64,000 bases of DNA from Prevotella melaninogenica ATCC 25845 (GTDB taxonomy: Bacteria; Bacteroidota; Bacteroidia; Bacteroidales; Bacteroidaceae): the NCBI RefSeq assembly GCF_000144405.1, contig NC_014371.1, forward strand, positions 1,307,875-1,371,874. The letters are read 5' to 3'. Position 1 is the first letter of the stretch. Each line of letters starts with the position of its first letter. The translations under genes and the position numbers were made by a program. Shown one piece after another: positions 1 through 7,588 of this stretch. The notes under the pieces are model-generated. The model saw only the letters and a program-made list of their open reading frames with translations, made no database searches and was not told where the DNA came from.

Positions 1-528
1 TACAGGTAAGAGATACCCGCCCGTTTCCGCTGCTGACAAAGGCATAAGCATACCGAAATAAAATACTCCACTGGTAGGACAAAAAGCAAGGGCGAATAAA
101 ATACCCAATAGCATAGCCCCCCAACCGCCTTTAGTCCTCTTTTTCAAACTTTCACCGCCGATATTGATTTTCGGTAGATTGAGTTTTATTACATCGAGCA
201 TAAATATTCCAATGATGATTAACGCCGGAGCAATCAGCATTTCCCCGTACTTGCTTACGGCTTTTTGAACCATAAACATACTTGCCCCCTCACGGAGAAT
301 AGGGATAAGGATAAAGCCAAGAACCGTATAGCTTGCTATTCTGCCGAAAGTATAAAGCAATCCGTTTATAAATATCCGGTGATGGTTTTCTATGTCCTTA
401 CTAATAAATCCTATTGCCGTTATGTTGGTCGCTAACGGACACGGGCTGACCGCCGTTAAAATTCCCAATATAAAAGCTGTAATAGCAGGAATAGAACTGT
501 TATCTAATAGCGATTGAAGAAAATCCAT
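1..528 (-). CDS. arsG: ArsG-like organoarsenical efflux permease (partial, C-terminus beyond window)
   Basis: Polytopic inner-membrane protein; 176 residues are visible before the window edge. Seen: start MDFLQSLLDN, an early Pro-Cys pair (SPCPLATNI) in the first membrane segment, a repeated-half Cys-Pro pair (FCPTSGVFYF) near the edge, and at least four hydrophobic segments. This is the layout of the CcdA/DsbD transmembrane family, to which the Bacteroides ArsG permease for reduced aromatic arsenicals belongs. Its ATG lies one base after the stop of the ArsF-like gene, so the two are probably translationally coupled. The name rests mainly on context: an ArsF-like lipoprotein, an ArsE-like thioredoxin and an ArsR regulator follow in order. 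A generic CcdA-type thiol transporter is the alternative. Confidence 0.72.
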   Translation of the reverse strand, partial: MDFLQSLLDNSSIPAITAFILGILTAVSPCPLATNITAIGFISKDIENHHRIFINGLLYTFGRIASYTVLGFILIPILREGASMFMVQKAVSKYGEMLIAPALIIIGIFMLDVIKLNLPKINIGGESLKKRTKGGWGAMLLGILFALAFCPTSGVFYFGMLMPLSAAETGGYLLPV

Positions 529-529
529 C

Positions 530-973
530 TTACAACTGTTTTAGCAATTCGTCAATCTTGCTTTTAATTCCCTCTTTAAACTTGTCCGGTGCATTTTTCG
601 CATTGGAAAAACTAAACTCGGTCATGTTGTTTACATTCTCTTTGCCGTCTTTCCAGCCGTTAACAAACAAAGACGACCATGTAACTTCGTACTTGTCTGC
701 AATCGTTTCTTTTTCTTTCTTTGAAATATCTATCACTTTATAGATAATTTTACCGTCTGCTTTTTCTTTTGCATAAAGGCTATCCAAAAGGGCTTCTGTA
801 TTTGTTTCTATCGCTCGGCAAGTGATACACCGTTGCGCTCCATGAAAATAAAGAACCTCTATGCGGTTTGACTGTATTTTTTCCGCTTGATTTTCTCCGG
901 TCTTTTTCTTTGAATCGTTACCACAGGAAACTAAGACCAGCATTGCAATCAGTAGATAAAATAATTTTCTCAT
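530..973 (-). CDS. arsF: ArsF-like thioredoxin-fold lipoprotein
   Basis: 147 residues. A lipoprotein signal ends in LVSCG (Cys17), so the protein is expected on the outer face of the inner membrane or in the periplasm. After a lysine/glutamate-rich linker comes a thioredoxin-like strand and a redox motif, QRCITCRAIE, at about residues 48-57. In Bacteroides the ArsF family is named as a subunit for reduction of nitrophenyl arsenicals and always travels with ArsE and ArsG, as here. The visible CxxC supports a thiol-redox role; the arsenical substrate is inferred from gene order. It sits 9 bases downstream of the ArsE-like gene and directly before the permease, in one operon. Confidence 0.7.
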   Translation of the reverse strand: MRKLFYLLIAMLVLVSCGNDSKKKTGENQAEKIQSNRIEVLYFHGAQRCITCRAIETNTEALLDSLYAKEKADGKIIYKVIDISKKEKETIADKYEVTWSSLFVNGWKDGKENVNNMTEFSFSNAKNAPDKFKEGIKSKIDELLKQL

Positions 974-982
974 AGTTCATTT

Positions 983-1222
983 TTATTTGGTTATCAACTC
1001 TTTCACTTCTGCAAGGGATAACTTTTTCCCAGCTGATACGACTTTCTCGTCAATCACCAAAGCTGGAAGCCCTAAAATGTTATACTCCATGATTTTCAAT
1101 AAATCTTCCTCTTTGATAAGGGTTGCATCGCAACCTAATTCTGAAATAGCTTGTTTGGTAGTTTCGTACAAGGCTTTACAGCTTGAACATCCAGTTCCTA
1201 ATACTTTAATTTCCATTGTCAT
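983..1222 (-). CDS. arsE: ArsE-like small thioredoxin-family protein
   Basis: 79 residues, cytoplasmic, no signal peptide. It has a single glutaredoxin/thioredoxin-like domain with the redox motif GTGCSSCKAL near residues 9-18 and the cis-proline region GLPALVIDEKVV at about 51-62, as in the small thioredoxin_3 type proteins. In Bacteroidota arsenic operons a protein of this size is ArsE. Two in-frame ATGs exist (1222 and 1216); either could be used, and no strong ribosome binding site decides. A perfect palindrome 31 bases upstream is the likely ArsR operator for this start of the operon. It could also be a general thiol-disulfide protein. Confidence 0.7.
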   Translation of the reverse strand: MTMEIKVLGTGCSSCKALYETTKQAISELGCDATLIKEEDLLKIMEYNILGLPALVIDEKVVSAGKKLSLAEVKELITK

Positions 1223-1252
1223 TCTACTTTAAAATTAATATGATTGTTTGAA

Positions 1253-1270
1253 GTTCGTAGAACTACGAAC
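1253..1270. promoter_or_regulatory. ArsR operator candidate upstream of arsE
   Basis: A perfect 18-base palindrome, GTTCGTAG-AA-CTACGAAC. Its outer arms GTTCG/CGAAC with an 8-base spacer are the same as the palindrome over the arsR promoter (1644-1665). It lies between arsR and arsE, where a repressor would control arsEFG. Confidence 0.6.
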
Positions 1271-1294
1271 AACTGTTCCAAAAAAAAGGTACAG

Positions 1295-1621
1295 CTATTC
1301 ACAGCACGAGGTACCTTTGCTTTTAGACTCCCCTAAAAAAGCTGCAAACAAATTTCGGGCAAGTTTCCAGTTCTCCCAGTTTATACAATACCGGACTTTG
1401 GGCGTTTCTATTTCCCCCTGAATTAAACCAGCTTCTTTCAATTCTTTCAAATGCTGCGAAACAGTTGCTTTAGCAATAGGTAGTTCTTCGTGAATATCAC
1501 CGAAGAAGCAACTATCTTGTTTTGCCAAGAAAGCAAGAATAGCCATCCGTGTCGGATGTCCCATTGCTTTCGCAAACCGAGCAATCTGTTCCTGATCTGT
1601 TGTGTACCGTTTATTTTTCAT
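1295..1621 (-). CDS. arsR: ArsR-family winged-helix transcriptional repressor
   Basis: 108 residues from the ATG at 1621 (MKNKRYTT). A longer reading frame to 1693 exists, but it would run through the promoter/operator palindrome, so the shorter start is preferred. Seen: the ArsR/SmtB recognition region [20 protein letters not shown] at about residues 48-67 and the wing [11 protein letters not shown]. Candidate metal or metalloid ligands are Cys in QDSCFFGD at about residue 37 and the C-terminal SCCE pair. Family members bind operator DNA as dimers and release it on binding arsenite, antimonite or metals. Divergence from the classic CVC ligand motif suggests a different ligand set. It heads the minus-strand arsenical cassette. 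Confidence 0.82.
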   Translation of the reverse strand: MKNKRYTTDQEQIARFAKAMGHPTRMAILAFLAKQDSCFFGDIHEELPIAKATVSQHLKELKEAGLIQGEIETPKVRYCINWENWKLARNLFAAFLGESKSKGTSCCE

Positions 1622-1643
1622 TCCAATTCTCCATTCTTCTTTA

Positions 1644-1682
1644 TTGTTCGCAAATATACGAACAACTTTTTGAATAGCCAAA
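1644..1682 (-). promoter_or_regulatory. arsR promoter with embedded operator
   Basis: On the minus strand, TTTG (1682-1679), 20 bases, then TATATTTG (1658-1651). This matches the Bacteroidota -33/-7 pattern. The -7 element is exactly the 8-base spacer of a perfect palindrome TTGTTCG-N8-CGAACAA (1644-1665), so bound repressor would cover the promoter. Confidence 0.7.
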
Positions 1683-1713
1683 TAATGCGGCATATTTTTC
1701 TATAGCAGAAGTC

Positions 1714-1960
1714 GTTAGGCACAGAGGCACCGTTGGTGCGTGGAGGAAAAGAGGATGTTTGCGAGTTTTACTAATGTTTTTGTCTACTTCATTACAAAAC
1801 ATTTGTTTTGCAAGATTTCTTAAAACGTTTATTACCAAAGCTATCAGCAACACGTACACTACGGCTCTGTCGCTCTTTGTGCCTTCGGCACCTCCGTGAG
1901 ATTGTTTGCTTTCACCTCCGTGTTCTCCCCCTCTCTGTGTGCCTTTTATATGTAGTAGGC
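1714..1960. repeat. Family D inverted-repeat element, copy 1
   Basis: Begins with a cacagaggcaccg-ttggtgc hairpin block near 1718 and ends with gtgccttcggcacctcc near 1881-1897, followed by CCTCCGTG-rich sequence to 1950. The two end blocks are rough inverted repeats of one another. Copy 2 is at 54205-54465. Open frames across it are not convincing genes. It looks like a non-coding, MITE-like or decayed element. Confidence 0.5.
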
Positions 1961-1992
1961 TTACTTTATCACTCCATATTTCGGAAGAACCT

Positions 1993-2460
1993 TTATTTAT
2001 TGCCAATGTGGCATTTTTCAAAAGAATGATCCATACAATAGATTTCAACTTCACCACAATTAATTTTCATTTTATCGTATGTATCTTGCAATGGAATCGT
2101 ATCTATAACTTTATATTGCTGTGTATCTATAACGATAACTTCTAACTCAGTAGCAATAAGTATTTTCTTTTCAAATATAGCCATTTCACAAAAAAGAAAG
2201 CCTAAGTCTAAATACATTATTCTACGTTTCAAGTCAAAATCATAGATAGCAAAATCTTGATCAATTCCTATAGCAAATATCTTTGGGAATACTTCTATGA
2301 ACTGAGGCTGTAATAGGTCACTTGACCAAGCAATTTTCGCATAGGAATCGCCTTCCACTATCTTCCCATATATTCGATAAGAATCATTATGATAGTCTTT
2401 GAATACTGAATCATAATTTAATCTTTTATATGTATCATAATCGATAATTTCAATGTTCAT
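1993..2460 (-). CDS. Hypothetical protein, possible immunity-type protein
   Basis: 155 residues, no signal peptide and no membrane segment. I do not recognise the family. The sequence is rich in alternating hydrophobic and acidic stretches (FAIGIDQDFAIYDFDLKRR, ILIATELEVIVID), suggesting repeated beta strands as in a small beta-propeller or beta-sandwich. It is AT-rich, as are its neighbours. It lies at the 3' end of a minus-strand run of orphan genes (to 6049) that includes an ankyrin lipoprotein and an Imm26-like protein. A role as an immunity protein is inferred only from that context. Confidence 0.55.
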   Translation of the reverse strand: MNIEIIDYDTYKRLNYDSVFKDYHNDSYRIYGKIVEGDSYAKIAWSSDLLQPQFIEVFPKIFAIGIDQDFAIYDFDLKRRIMYLDLGFLFCEMAIFEKKILIATELEVIVIDTQQYKVIDTIPLQDTYDKMKINCGEVEIYCMDHSFEKCHIGNK

Positions 2461-2510
2461 TTCTTTTTATTATATGTTTGAATCAAAATCATTACCGTAA
2501 AGAGACCAAT

Positions 2511-3413
2511 TTAATAATGCTTTATATAATAATCGAAGTCTGCTTTATTTTTAGGGGCTATCTCACGCATTATAACCCCATACATTCCACTTGGTATTGG
2601 TGATTTCCAATAATCTAATCCCTTTCTCTTCAAGAAATTAACAACTTTCATTTTCTCTTTGTATGCCTTTGAACCAATTGGGTATACGCATTTACGTAGT
2701 TTATATAGAATATCTACTTCAAAAGTAGGGTAATCAGGCTTATCCACGTCTATTTCTGTAAACTTTCTGCGATAGTCTGCTCCTTTTTGTAGAAGATATA
2801 ACATAATATCCATCCTATCATGAAACATACAATTTTCTATTGCGCAATTTCCAGTAGATGTTGCATAATTAATGTTTGCCCCTGCATCAACTAATAATTT
2901 AACCTTCTCAAAGGAGGAAAATACAGCAGCACTTAAAGCAAAATCTCTCATTGGTACAATCTCTCCCAAACCATCCTCCTTAACTCCACAAGCTGTTGAA
3001 TTTGGGTCTCCTCTATACTTCAGTAATAAAGCAAGTACTTTACTTGAAGGTCTTGTAAAGCGACAAGCTAATAAGACTGCACTTTCTCCAAAGTATTTAG
3101 TGGAGTCATCATGTGCATTAGGATTAGCTCCTAACTCTAATAATTTCTCAACAGATTCTATTTTATTAGTCCTTGTTGCTAACATCAAAAGAGTCTGCTT
3201 GTACTTTGGATCTCGATAATCTACAGGAATATGCATCTGTAAAACTTGTTTAGAAATCTCTGTAGTATCTTCATCTTCGACAGCCTCTGCAAAAGACCAT
3301 GCAGGCGTATGTTTATACAACCTAAAATCATCTCCTAACATATCTTTTACGTTAGGCTCTATACACGAAAAACCAACGAATAACACTAATAATAAAAGGT
3401 ACTTCATACTCAT
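2511..3413 (-). CDS. Ankyrin-repeat lipoprotein
   Basis: 300 residues. Signal MKYLLLLVLFVGFSC predicts a lipoprotein with Cys at about residue 17. Ankyrin repeats are visible at about 72-100 (TLLMLATRTNKIESVEKLLE, LGANPNAHDD), 108-140 (SAVLLACRF, LALLLKYRGDPN), 160-185 (LSAAVFSSFEKVKLLVDAGA, NINYAT) and 190-215 (DIMLYLLQKGAD). The remainder to residue 300 is unassigned. Ankyrin proteins bind other proteins; in Bacteroidota small orphan ankyrin lipoproteins often sit among toxin-immunity genes, which fits the neighbours here, but no partner is visible. It ends 50 bases before the 155-residue gene and starts 7 bases after the membrane-protein gene upstream of it. Confidence 0.75.
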   Translation of the reverse strand: MSMKYLLLLVLFVGFSCIEPNVKDMLGDDFRLYKHTPAWSFAEAVEDEDTTEISKQVLQMHIPVDYRDPKYKQTLLMLATRTNKIESVEKLLELGANPNAHDDSTKYFGESAVLLACRFTRPSSKVLALLLKYRGDPNSTACGVKEDGLGEIVPMRDFALSAAVFSSFEKVKLLVDAGANINYATSTGNCAIENCMFHDRMDIMLYLLQKGADYRRKFTEIDVDKPDYPTFEVDILYKLRKCVYPIGSKAYKEKMKVVNFLKRKGLDYWKSPIPSGMYGVIMREIAPKNKADFDYYIKHY

Positions 3414-3420
3414 GATAATT

Positions 3421-3825
3421 TTATTCTTTATATCTTAAAATCCTTCCTATAAGTAAAATGAAAAAGCTTAAAATCCATACGTAGTATCCAATCTGCAATG
3501 AAACAATATCACTATGTTTTCCAGCTTCGTTAATAACAATATAGGGGCATCCGTGGAATAAGCATCCTAAAATGAGACTGCCTGTTAATAATATTATCCC
3601 GATATACTTTCTCTTTATAAATAAAGATATCAAGAAAAGAATATTCGCATACCATGATATATAATAAACAGTTAGTTTGCTATTTATAAATACTCCAGCC
3701 CATCCCAAGAATAAAGCCGTGTATCCCATGTAATCAAAGGAACTATCTCTTACAGAGAAGCATGGTAGAAAGCAGCTAATTATAAATGTAATTAGACCTA
3801 TAAAGGTTATAATTCTCATGTTCAT
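3421..3825 (-). CDS. Small integral membrane protein, unknown
   Basis: 134 residues with about four hydrophobic segments (residues 4-22, about 32-50, 54-84 in two passes, 110-128). The N-terminus (IITFIGLITFIISCFLPCFS) could be either a first transmembrane helix or a signal anchor. The start is at 3825 or at the second Met six bases later. I do not recognise the family. It is 7 bases upstream of the ankyrin lipoprotein, suggesting co-transcription. Low-GC like its neighbours; a membrane-resident immunity protein is a possibility based only on context. Confidence 0.6.
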   Translation of the reverse strand: MNMRIITFIGLITFIISCFLPCFSVRDSSFDYMGYTALFLGWAGVFINSKLTVYYISWYANILFLISLFIKRKYIGIILLTGSLILGCLFHGCPYIVINEAGKHSDIVSLQIGYYVWILSFFILLIGRILRYKE

Positions 3826-3889
3826 TTATATCCCTTTCTATTTAATTTGTTATAAGTCAATCTGTAAAGTATGTTTTGAAAGAACTAAC

Positions 3890-4408
3890 TTATTTATAAG
3901 TTATTTGCATGCGATCTATATAATATACGTGAGGAAAAGGTTCCTTTAGCACGTATCGTACTACGATATGATTGATAACTGAGTCCCCATAAATCTGATA
4001 TAGGCTATCTGATTCATGAGTTGTTGAGATTTTATGCTGATTTCCCTTACATTCTACTTCAATTCCACTACTGGACCCCCTCCCTCCAGAACCTGTTGGA
4101 ATATAAAACAATACTGGGAGTTGTTTGGTGAGATAACCTTTCAAACTTCTGCTTTTCAAATCGCATATAATGTAAAAGATTAACCAAACTACAAAAAACG
4201 CACAGCCTACAACATAAGAGTAGTAATGCAGTTTATTCTTTATTTTAAGTATTATATAAGAAAACAGAAAAATCAAAATGTTTAATGATATCATATAGAA
4301 ATACGTATCTATAATGACATACGCTCCCACATAGAGTAGTATCAACAGCCCCGCTAAGGCCAAGAAACACCAAGTAGCTTCTTCCTTTAATATTTTCTTT
4401 AGATTCAT
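3890..4408 (-). CDS. Membrane protein with C-terminal soluble domain, unknown
   Basis: 172 residues. Three or four N-terminal hydrophobic segments (about 15-32, 36-55, 63-85) are followed by a polar C-terminal domain from about residue 95 that carries a glycine/serine-rich stretch (TGSGGRGSSSGIE) and predicted strands (HIVVRYVLKEPFPHVYYI). I do not recognise the family. It lies in the same strand and same AT-rich run as the neighbouring orphan genes, separated by 64 bases from the 134-residue membrane protein. Confidence 0.58.
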   Translation of the reverse strand: MNLKKILKEEATWCFLALAGLLILLYVGAYVIIDTYFYMISLNILIFLFSYIILKIKNKLHYYSYVVGCAFFVVWLIFYIICDLKSRSLKGYLTKQLPVLFYIPTGSGGRGSSSGIEVECKGNQHKISTTHESDSLYQIYGDSVINHIVVRYVLKEPFPHVYYIDRMQITYK

Positions 4409-4436
4409 TGTCTCATCGAATATTTATAACTAACTT

Positions 4437-4474
4437 CTCCAAGGAAAAGAATGCAGTTTTTGGCTGCCTTGGAG
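4437..4474 (-). other. Inverted repeat CTCCAAGG/CCTTGGAG in an intergenic gap
   Basis: Perfect 8-base arms at 4437-4444 and 4467-4474 enclose a second small GCAG/CTGC pairing. It lies just downstream of the 4518-4907 gene on the minus strand, so it could be a 3' hairpin, but no T-run follows, so a simple terminator is not clear. Confidence 0.35.
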
Positions 4475-4517
4475 AGTTCTAAGAGGGAATTAATAAAAAT
4501 GTCCTAATATACATAAT

Positions 4518-4907
4518 CTACATTCTCCTCCGCTCCTTCGGAAACTCCTTATCAACAATCCGCTTGATGATATAGTTGCGGATGAGCAGAGGAATACCGA
4601 AAATAAAAATCACTGGAATGAAAACTGGCACAAGAAGATGCAAATAGAGGTTTGCACGCCTTGACCTGAACGTTTCGCCTTCAAGATTATTACCTATAGG
4701 TATAGCCATAATCTCATTTCCGAAGAAGTAAAGCCATAGAGAGATGAGGATGATGATAGAACCTATCACATAAACATTGAGTACTGCCTTCTTGACAATT
4801 CTCGGCCGCTCCTTCTCGGGTACGCGCTGCAAAGAACGTACTGACTTGGCTATATTGTTTGCACGAGTATACTTGTCACCCAAGATTTTTTTAAACATCT
4901 TATTCAT
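4518..4907 (-). CDS. Two-pass membrane protein, unknown
   Basis: 129 residues. The N-terminal 42 residues are basic and soluble (RANNIAKSVRSLQRVPEKER); two hydrophobic segments follow (about 47-64 and 90-112), and a strongly basic tail (DKEFPKERRRM). Topology suggests both ends face the cytoplasm. I do not recognise the family. It starts 17 bases downstream of the stop of the Imm26-like gene and so is probably in its operon. Confidence 0.6.
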   Translation of the reverse strand: MNKMFKKILGDKYTRANNIAKSVRSLQRVPEKERPRIVKKAVLNVYVIGSIIILISLWLYFFGNEIMAIPIGNNLEGETFRSRRANLYLHLLVPVFIPVIFIFGIPLLIRNYIIKRIVDKEFPKERRRM

Positions 4908-4924
4908 AAGTTTATCTTTTAGCC

Positions 4925-6049
4925 TTAACTGCCTTGAAGTATAAAATAATAAGGGGTCCTTGGATGATTGACATCGTCTCTTTCAAATAGTTGCAGTCCC
5001 TCAAAGAAGACATTGTCATCATTGACCAGCTTGTCACAGACATGATTATGAATCTTATAAATGAGTTCAGATACTGTGAAGTAGCTACCATTGTCTGCTT
5101 GCAGGAACACTTTTTCTTCCCTTGACTCTTCCAGTTCATCGTCCCAATGTTCGTACTGCACCAGGATACGACTGCCAATCAGCTTCAGTTCATCCGTCCA
5201 GACACCAGGGGTGTATTCGCCAGTGATTTCTTCATTATACGCTTGCAATTCGTCTGCAAAAGCAGCCAACGAATAATATCTCTGTTGCCTGAAGCTCCAC
5301 GCAATGCCGCATAGCAATTCTTTTGGGAATCCTGTACGCTGGTCTGTTTCCACAGGCTTTATCTGCTGGACTTCTTCTGGCAAGGCATCTGTAAAGAGAC
5401 GGCCCGTATCCTTGCCGTATTTCAATGCCAAGTTATAATATGACATACTGGCATCCTCGCCAATCATATCGTAGATGGACTTGCGAAGCTCTGGCAACAG
5501 GCGGAGGTCGTGATAGTTTATCCTGTCGCTATAGGCTTTATATCCTTGCAGCAGCAAAGCACTGGAGTAGTCTATGCTACCCGACTTCGAACCCCTGATT
5601 TTATATTCTTCTTCCTGCTGGCGAGATAATTCCGTCCGAAATTTGAGCTCTCCACGTACAAGGTAGACCCCATCGTCATAGTTCAGAAAGAACTCTGGAA
5701 AGTCTAAGGTGTGGAAATCAACTGCCTCATAGGCATAATGCGTCCAGTCAAATCCCTGTCTGTTCCGTCGTTTGAAGCTGCTCTTATAGATGAAGCTGCC
5801 GGGAATGATAAATTCCCGACTATGTAATTCAGGTGTATCGGATATTTCTTTATACACAGCGACCAGATAACAGTCTGAGAAGAAATCAAGAGCGCTATCC
5901 TTTCCAACCTGTTTCGTTAGCCGGCTAATATCCACAAGAATCTTGCCAAAAAAGTATTTCTTGTAATAATCATTATAGACATAAAAGATATCACCTTCTT
6001 TTATCTCTTTCTCAGCATGGGTTATACCCCTGTTTAACTTGATTGCCAT
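4925..6049 (-). CDS. Imm26-like (immunity protein 26 type) protein
   Basis: 374 residues, no signal peptide. The N-terminal part, with EIKEGDIFYVYNDYYKKYFF followed by GKILVDI, resembles the opening of Imm26-type immunity domains, which begin with a GDIF-type strand followed by a glycine-containing strand. A second region (about 300-370, VFLQADNGSYFTVSELIYKI) may be another domain. Imm26-like proteins protect producing cells from polymorphic contact-dependent toxins. No intact toxin is next to it, but an open remnant frame overlaps its start (6012-6185). Assignment is moderate; it could be a different cytoplasmic beta-rich protein. Confidence 0.6.
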   Translation of the reverse strand: MAIKLNRGITHAEKEIKEGDIFYVYNDYYKKYFFGKILVDISRLTKQVGKDSALDFFSDCYLVAVYKEISDTPELHSREFIIPGSFIYKSSFKRRNRQGFDWTHYAYEAVDFHTLDFPEFFLNYDDGVYLVRGELKFRTELSRQQEEEYKIRGSKSGSIDYSSALLLQGYKAYSDRINYHDLRLLPELRKSIYDMIGEDASMSYYNLALKYGKDTGRLFTDALPEEVQQIKPVETDQRTGFPKELLCGIAWSFRQQRYYSLAAFADELQAYNEEITGEYTPGVWTDELKLIGSRILVQYEHWDDELEESREEKVFLQADNGSYFTVSELIYKIHNHVCDKLVNDDNVFFEGLQLFERDDVNHPRTPYYFILQGS

Positions 6050-6185
6050 AATTTTTCTTTATTACTTCATTACATTTATTTTGCAATTTATCAATACCAC
6101 CATATTTATCAACTAAAGTTTCCCACCCTAATAAATAGATAGAAAAATAACAGTTTGTCGAATTTTCTTTGTAAATTAGTAATCG
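6012..6185 (-). pseudogene. Possible C-terminal remnant of a gene preceding the Imm26-like gene
   Basis: A frame without start codon, open for 57 codons, ending in QGYNPC-stop inside the 5' end of the 374-residue gene. It reads as plausible protein (LLGWETLVDKYGGIDKLQNK). The arrangement, tail of a partner overlapping the start of an immunity-like gene, is what toxin/immunity pairs show. A chance open frame in AT-rich DNA cannot be excluded. Confidence 0.35.
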
Positions 6186-6378
6186 CTAAAGAACTGATTT
6201 TAAAGACAAGACAACAAAACTGTTATAGAAACAAAAATAGAGAAAATAAGTGAGTTATCCAAACTTTTGAGTGTTAAAACTCGAATGAGTGATGATTTAT
6301 TTCATCTTTTTGGCAAGTTTGGCATCGGTCACCTGTTATCTCGTCTTTCATTGGAGAAACAGAACGGAGTTTCGACTT

Positions 6379-6585
6379 CGCAAGCAACTTGTTCACTCGT
6401 TGACTCGTCCACTTACCATGTTACTTTGTCTTTGATACAAGCAACTTGTTCACTTGTCCACTCGTTGACTCGTCCACTTATCCACTTACCATGTTACTCT
6501 GTCTTTTATTTACCCTGTCTACAAGCAACTGGTTGACTCGTCCACTCGTTGACTTGTCCACTTACCATGTTACCAATTGAAGTAT
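6379..6585. repeat. Family A repeat cluster
   Basis: Head-to-tail units built from words such as ACTCGTCCACT, ACTTGTCCACTT, CCATGTTACTCTGTCTTTT and TACAAGCAACTTGTT. The same words recur in both orientations in intergenic regions across the window. No convincing gene is present in 6186-6654; the open frame across it only reflects the repeat. Confidence 0.8.
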
Positions 6586-6654
6586 CGAAATCACAGGATA
6601 AAGATAAAAATTGAAATGTAGCCCCCCAGAATTTGTTTTTAACAAAAAGATTAA

Positions 6655-6819
6655 GTAAATTCGCACTTGGTACTTGACTTTGCCAAATTTAAATTTAGAA
6701 ACCAATTTTATGCCGAGCTATACGATGGAGCAGAGTTGTATGAAGTTTTTAGCGATGGCAGAGAGATATTAAAAGTAATATTTAGCAAGAAAGAAAATAA
6801 ATTTATATCTATAAAGTAA
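6655..6819 (+). pseudogene. Remnant A: C-terminal fragment of a lost partner gene
   Basis: An open stretch of 54 codons without a start codon, ending AELYDGAELYEVFSDGREIL, then KVIFSKKENKFISIK-stop, 4 bases before the ATG of the first immunity-like gene. The tail aligns by eye with fragments B (7286-7588), C (8106-8357) and D (8867-8953): DG-ELWEV-DGRE-L-AV-K-GKF. I infer the 3' end of a paralogous upstream gene whose body is gone. Confidence 0.55.
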
Positions 6820-6823
6820 TTTT

Positions 6824-7285
6824 ATGAGAACGTACAAACGAGGAAATTTTGCTATCTATCTATCACAAGAGTATTATTTTTATAAAACAGATAATCCTGA
6901 TATGTTTGAATTAATAGATAGAAAGTGCCAATATGAAAAGTTGAGCAAAATAGGTTTCTTGCAACATAATAATATAATAAGCTATAAATATGTTTCAAAA
7001 AAAGATATTTCAAGCGCCTTTAATACAATAACCTTTGTTAAATATAAGGGATTTAATTTCTTTGTAGAGAATTCTTCAGAAGGCAAATTTATACTTCGTC
7101 CATTAGAAGAAGCAATGAAATATTTCAAAGATTTTCCAAGACACGGATATGACCCCATATATGAGGCGATGGAAGAGGAAATTTCTGACATTTGGGAGGA
7201 ACGCAGACCAATAGAGGGTTTCAAATTTGATGTAGAGCCAATTGTTTATCTTAAAAAAGATGGTATTTGGTTGGTGGAGGAGTAA
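6824..7285 (+). CDS. Immunity-like protein 1 of a three-member paralogous array
   Basis: 153 residues, cytoplasmic, aromatic-rich, no recognised family. Its C-terminal third (EISDIWEERRPIEGFKFDVE, PIVYLKKDGIW) is shared with the 165-residue gene at 8367 and more weakly with the 169-residue gene at 7585. At DNA level 7214-7254 is identical to 8784-8824. The N-terminal parts differ, as expected for proteins that recognise different partners. It follows remnant A by 4 bases and is followed directly by remnant B. Pairing of a decayed upstream fragment with a small intact gene suggests retained orphan immunity genes, but no toxin domain can be identified, so function is inference. Confidence 0.68.
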   Translation: MRTYKRGNFAIYLSQEYYFYKTDNPDMFELIDRKCQYEKLSKIGFLQHNNIISYKYVSKKDISSAFNTITFVKYKGFNFFVENSSEGKFILRPLEEAMKYFKDFPRHGYDPIYEAMEEEISDIWEERRPIEGFKFDVEPIVYLKKDGIWLVEE

Positions 7286-7588
7286 AACAAGGACATTAAG
7301 TTGCATCTTTTAAATAATAGTTGTGTGGTCATAAGATTCAAATCAAAAGATATTCCTGAAAATATTGTTATCCCCAAAGGTGGTACTTTTGATGATTAGG
7401 ATTCTCCTTTCACTTCACATAGTTTTACAGCTGGAATAAAAGGAAGAATTGGGGTTCCAGAATTTACGATACCAAGAGGTCTTGGAGTTTCTATTGAAGA
7501 TGGAACTGAAATTTGGAAGATAACACGTGATGATAAGCAAACCTTATATGCAGTATTCAAAGAAGGAAAATTTATAGTTATCAAATGA
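7286..7588 (+). pseudogene. Remnant B: decayed partner gene fragment with internal stop
   Basis: Starting right after the stop of the 153-residue gene, the frame reads NKDIKLHLLNNSCVVIRFKS and onward to TAG at 7397, then continues DSPFTSHSFTAGIKGRIGVP to IEDGTEIWKITRDDKQTLYA and VFKEGKFIVIK-stop. The final TGA overlaps the next gene's ATG (ATGA at 7585-7588). Both halves match remnant C (VIRFK, IVIP, PFTS, GR-G-PE, EDGTE-W). No start codon and one internal stop indicate a pseudogene. Confidence 0.6.

Noticed and set aside
1641..2057. 138-codon minus-strand open frame upstream of arsR
   Set aside because: It covers the family D repeat and the arsR promoter/operator; no conserved protein features.
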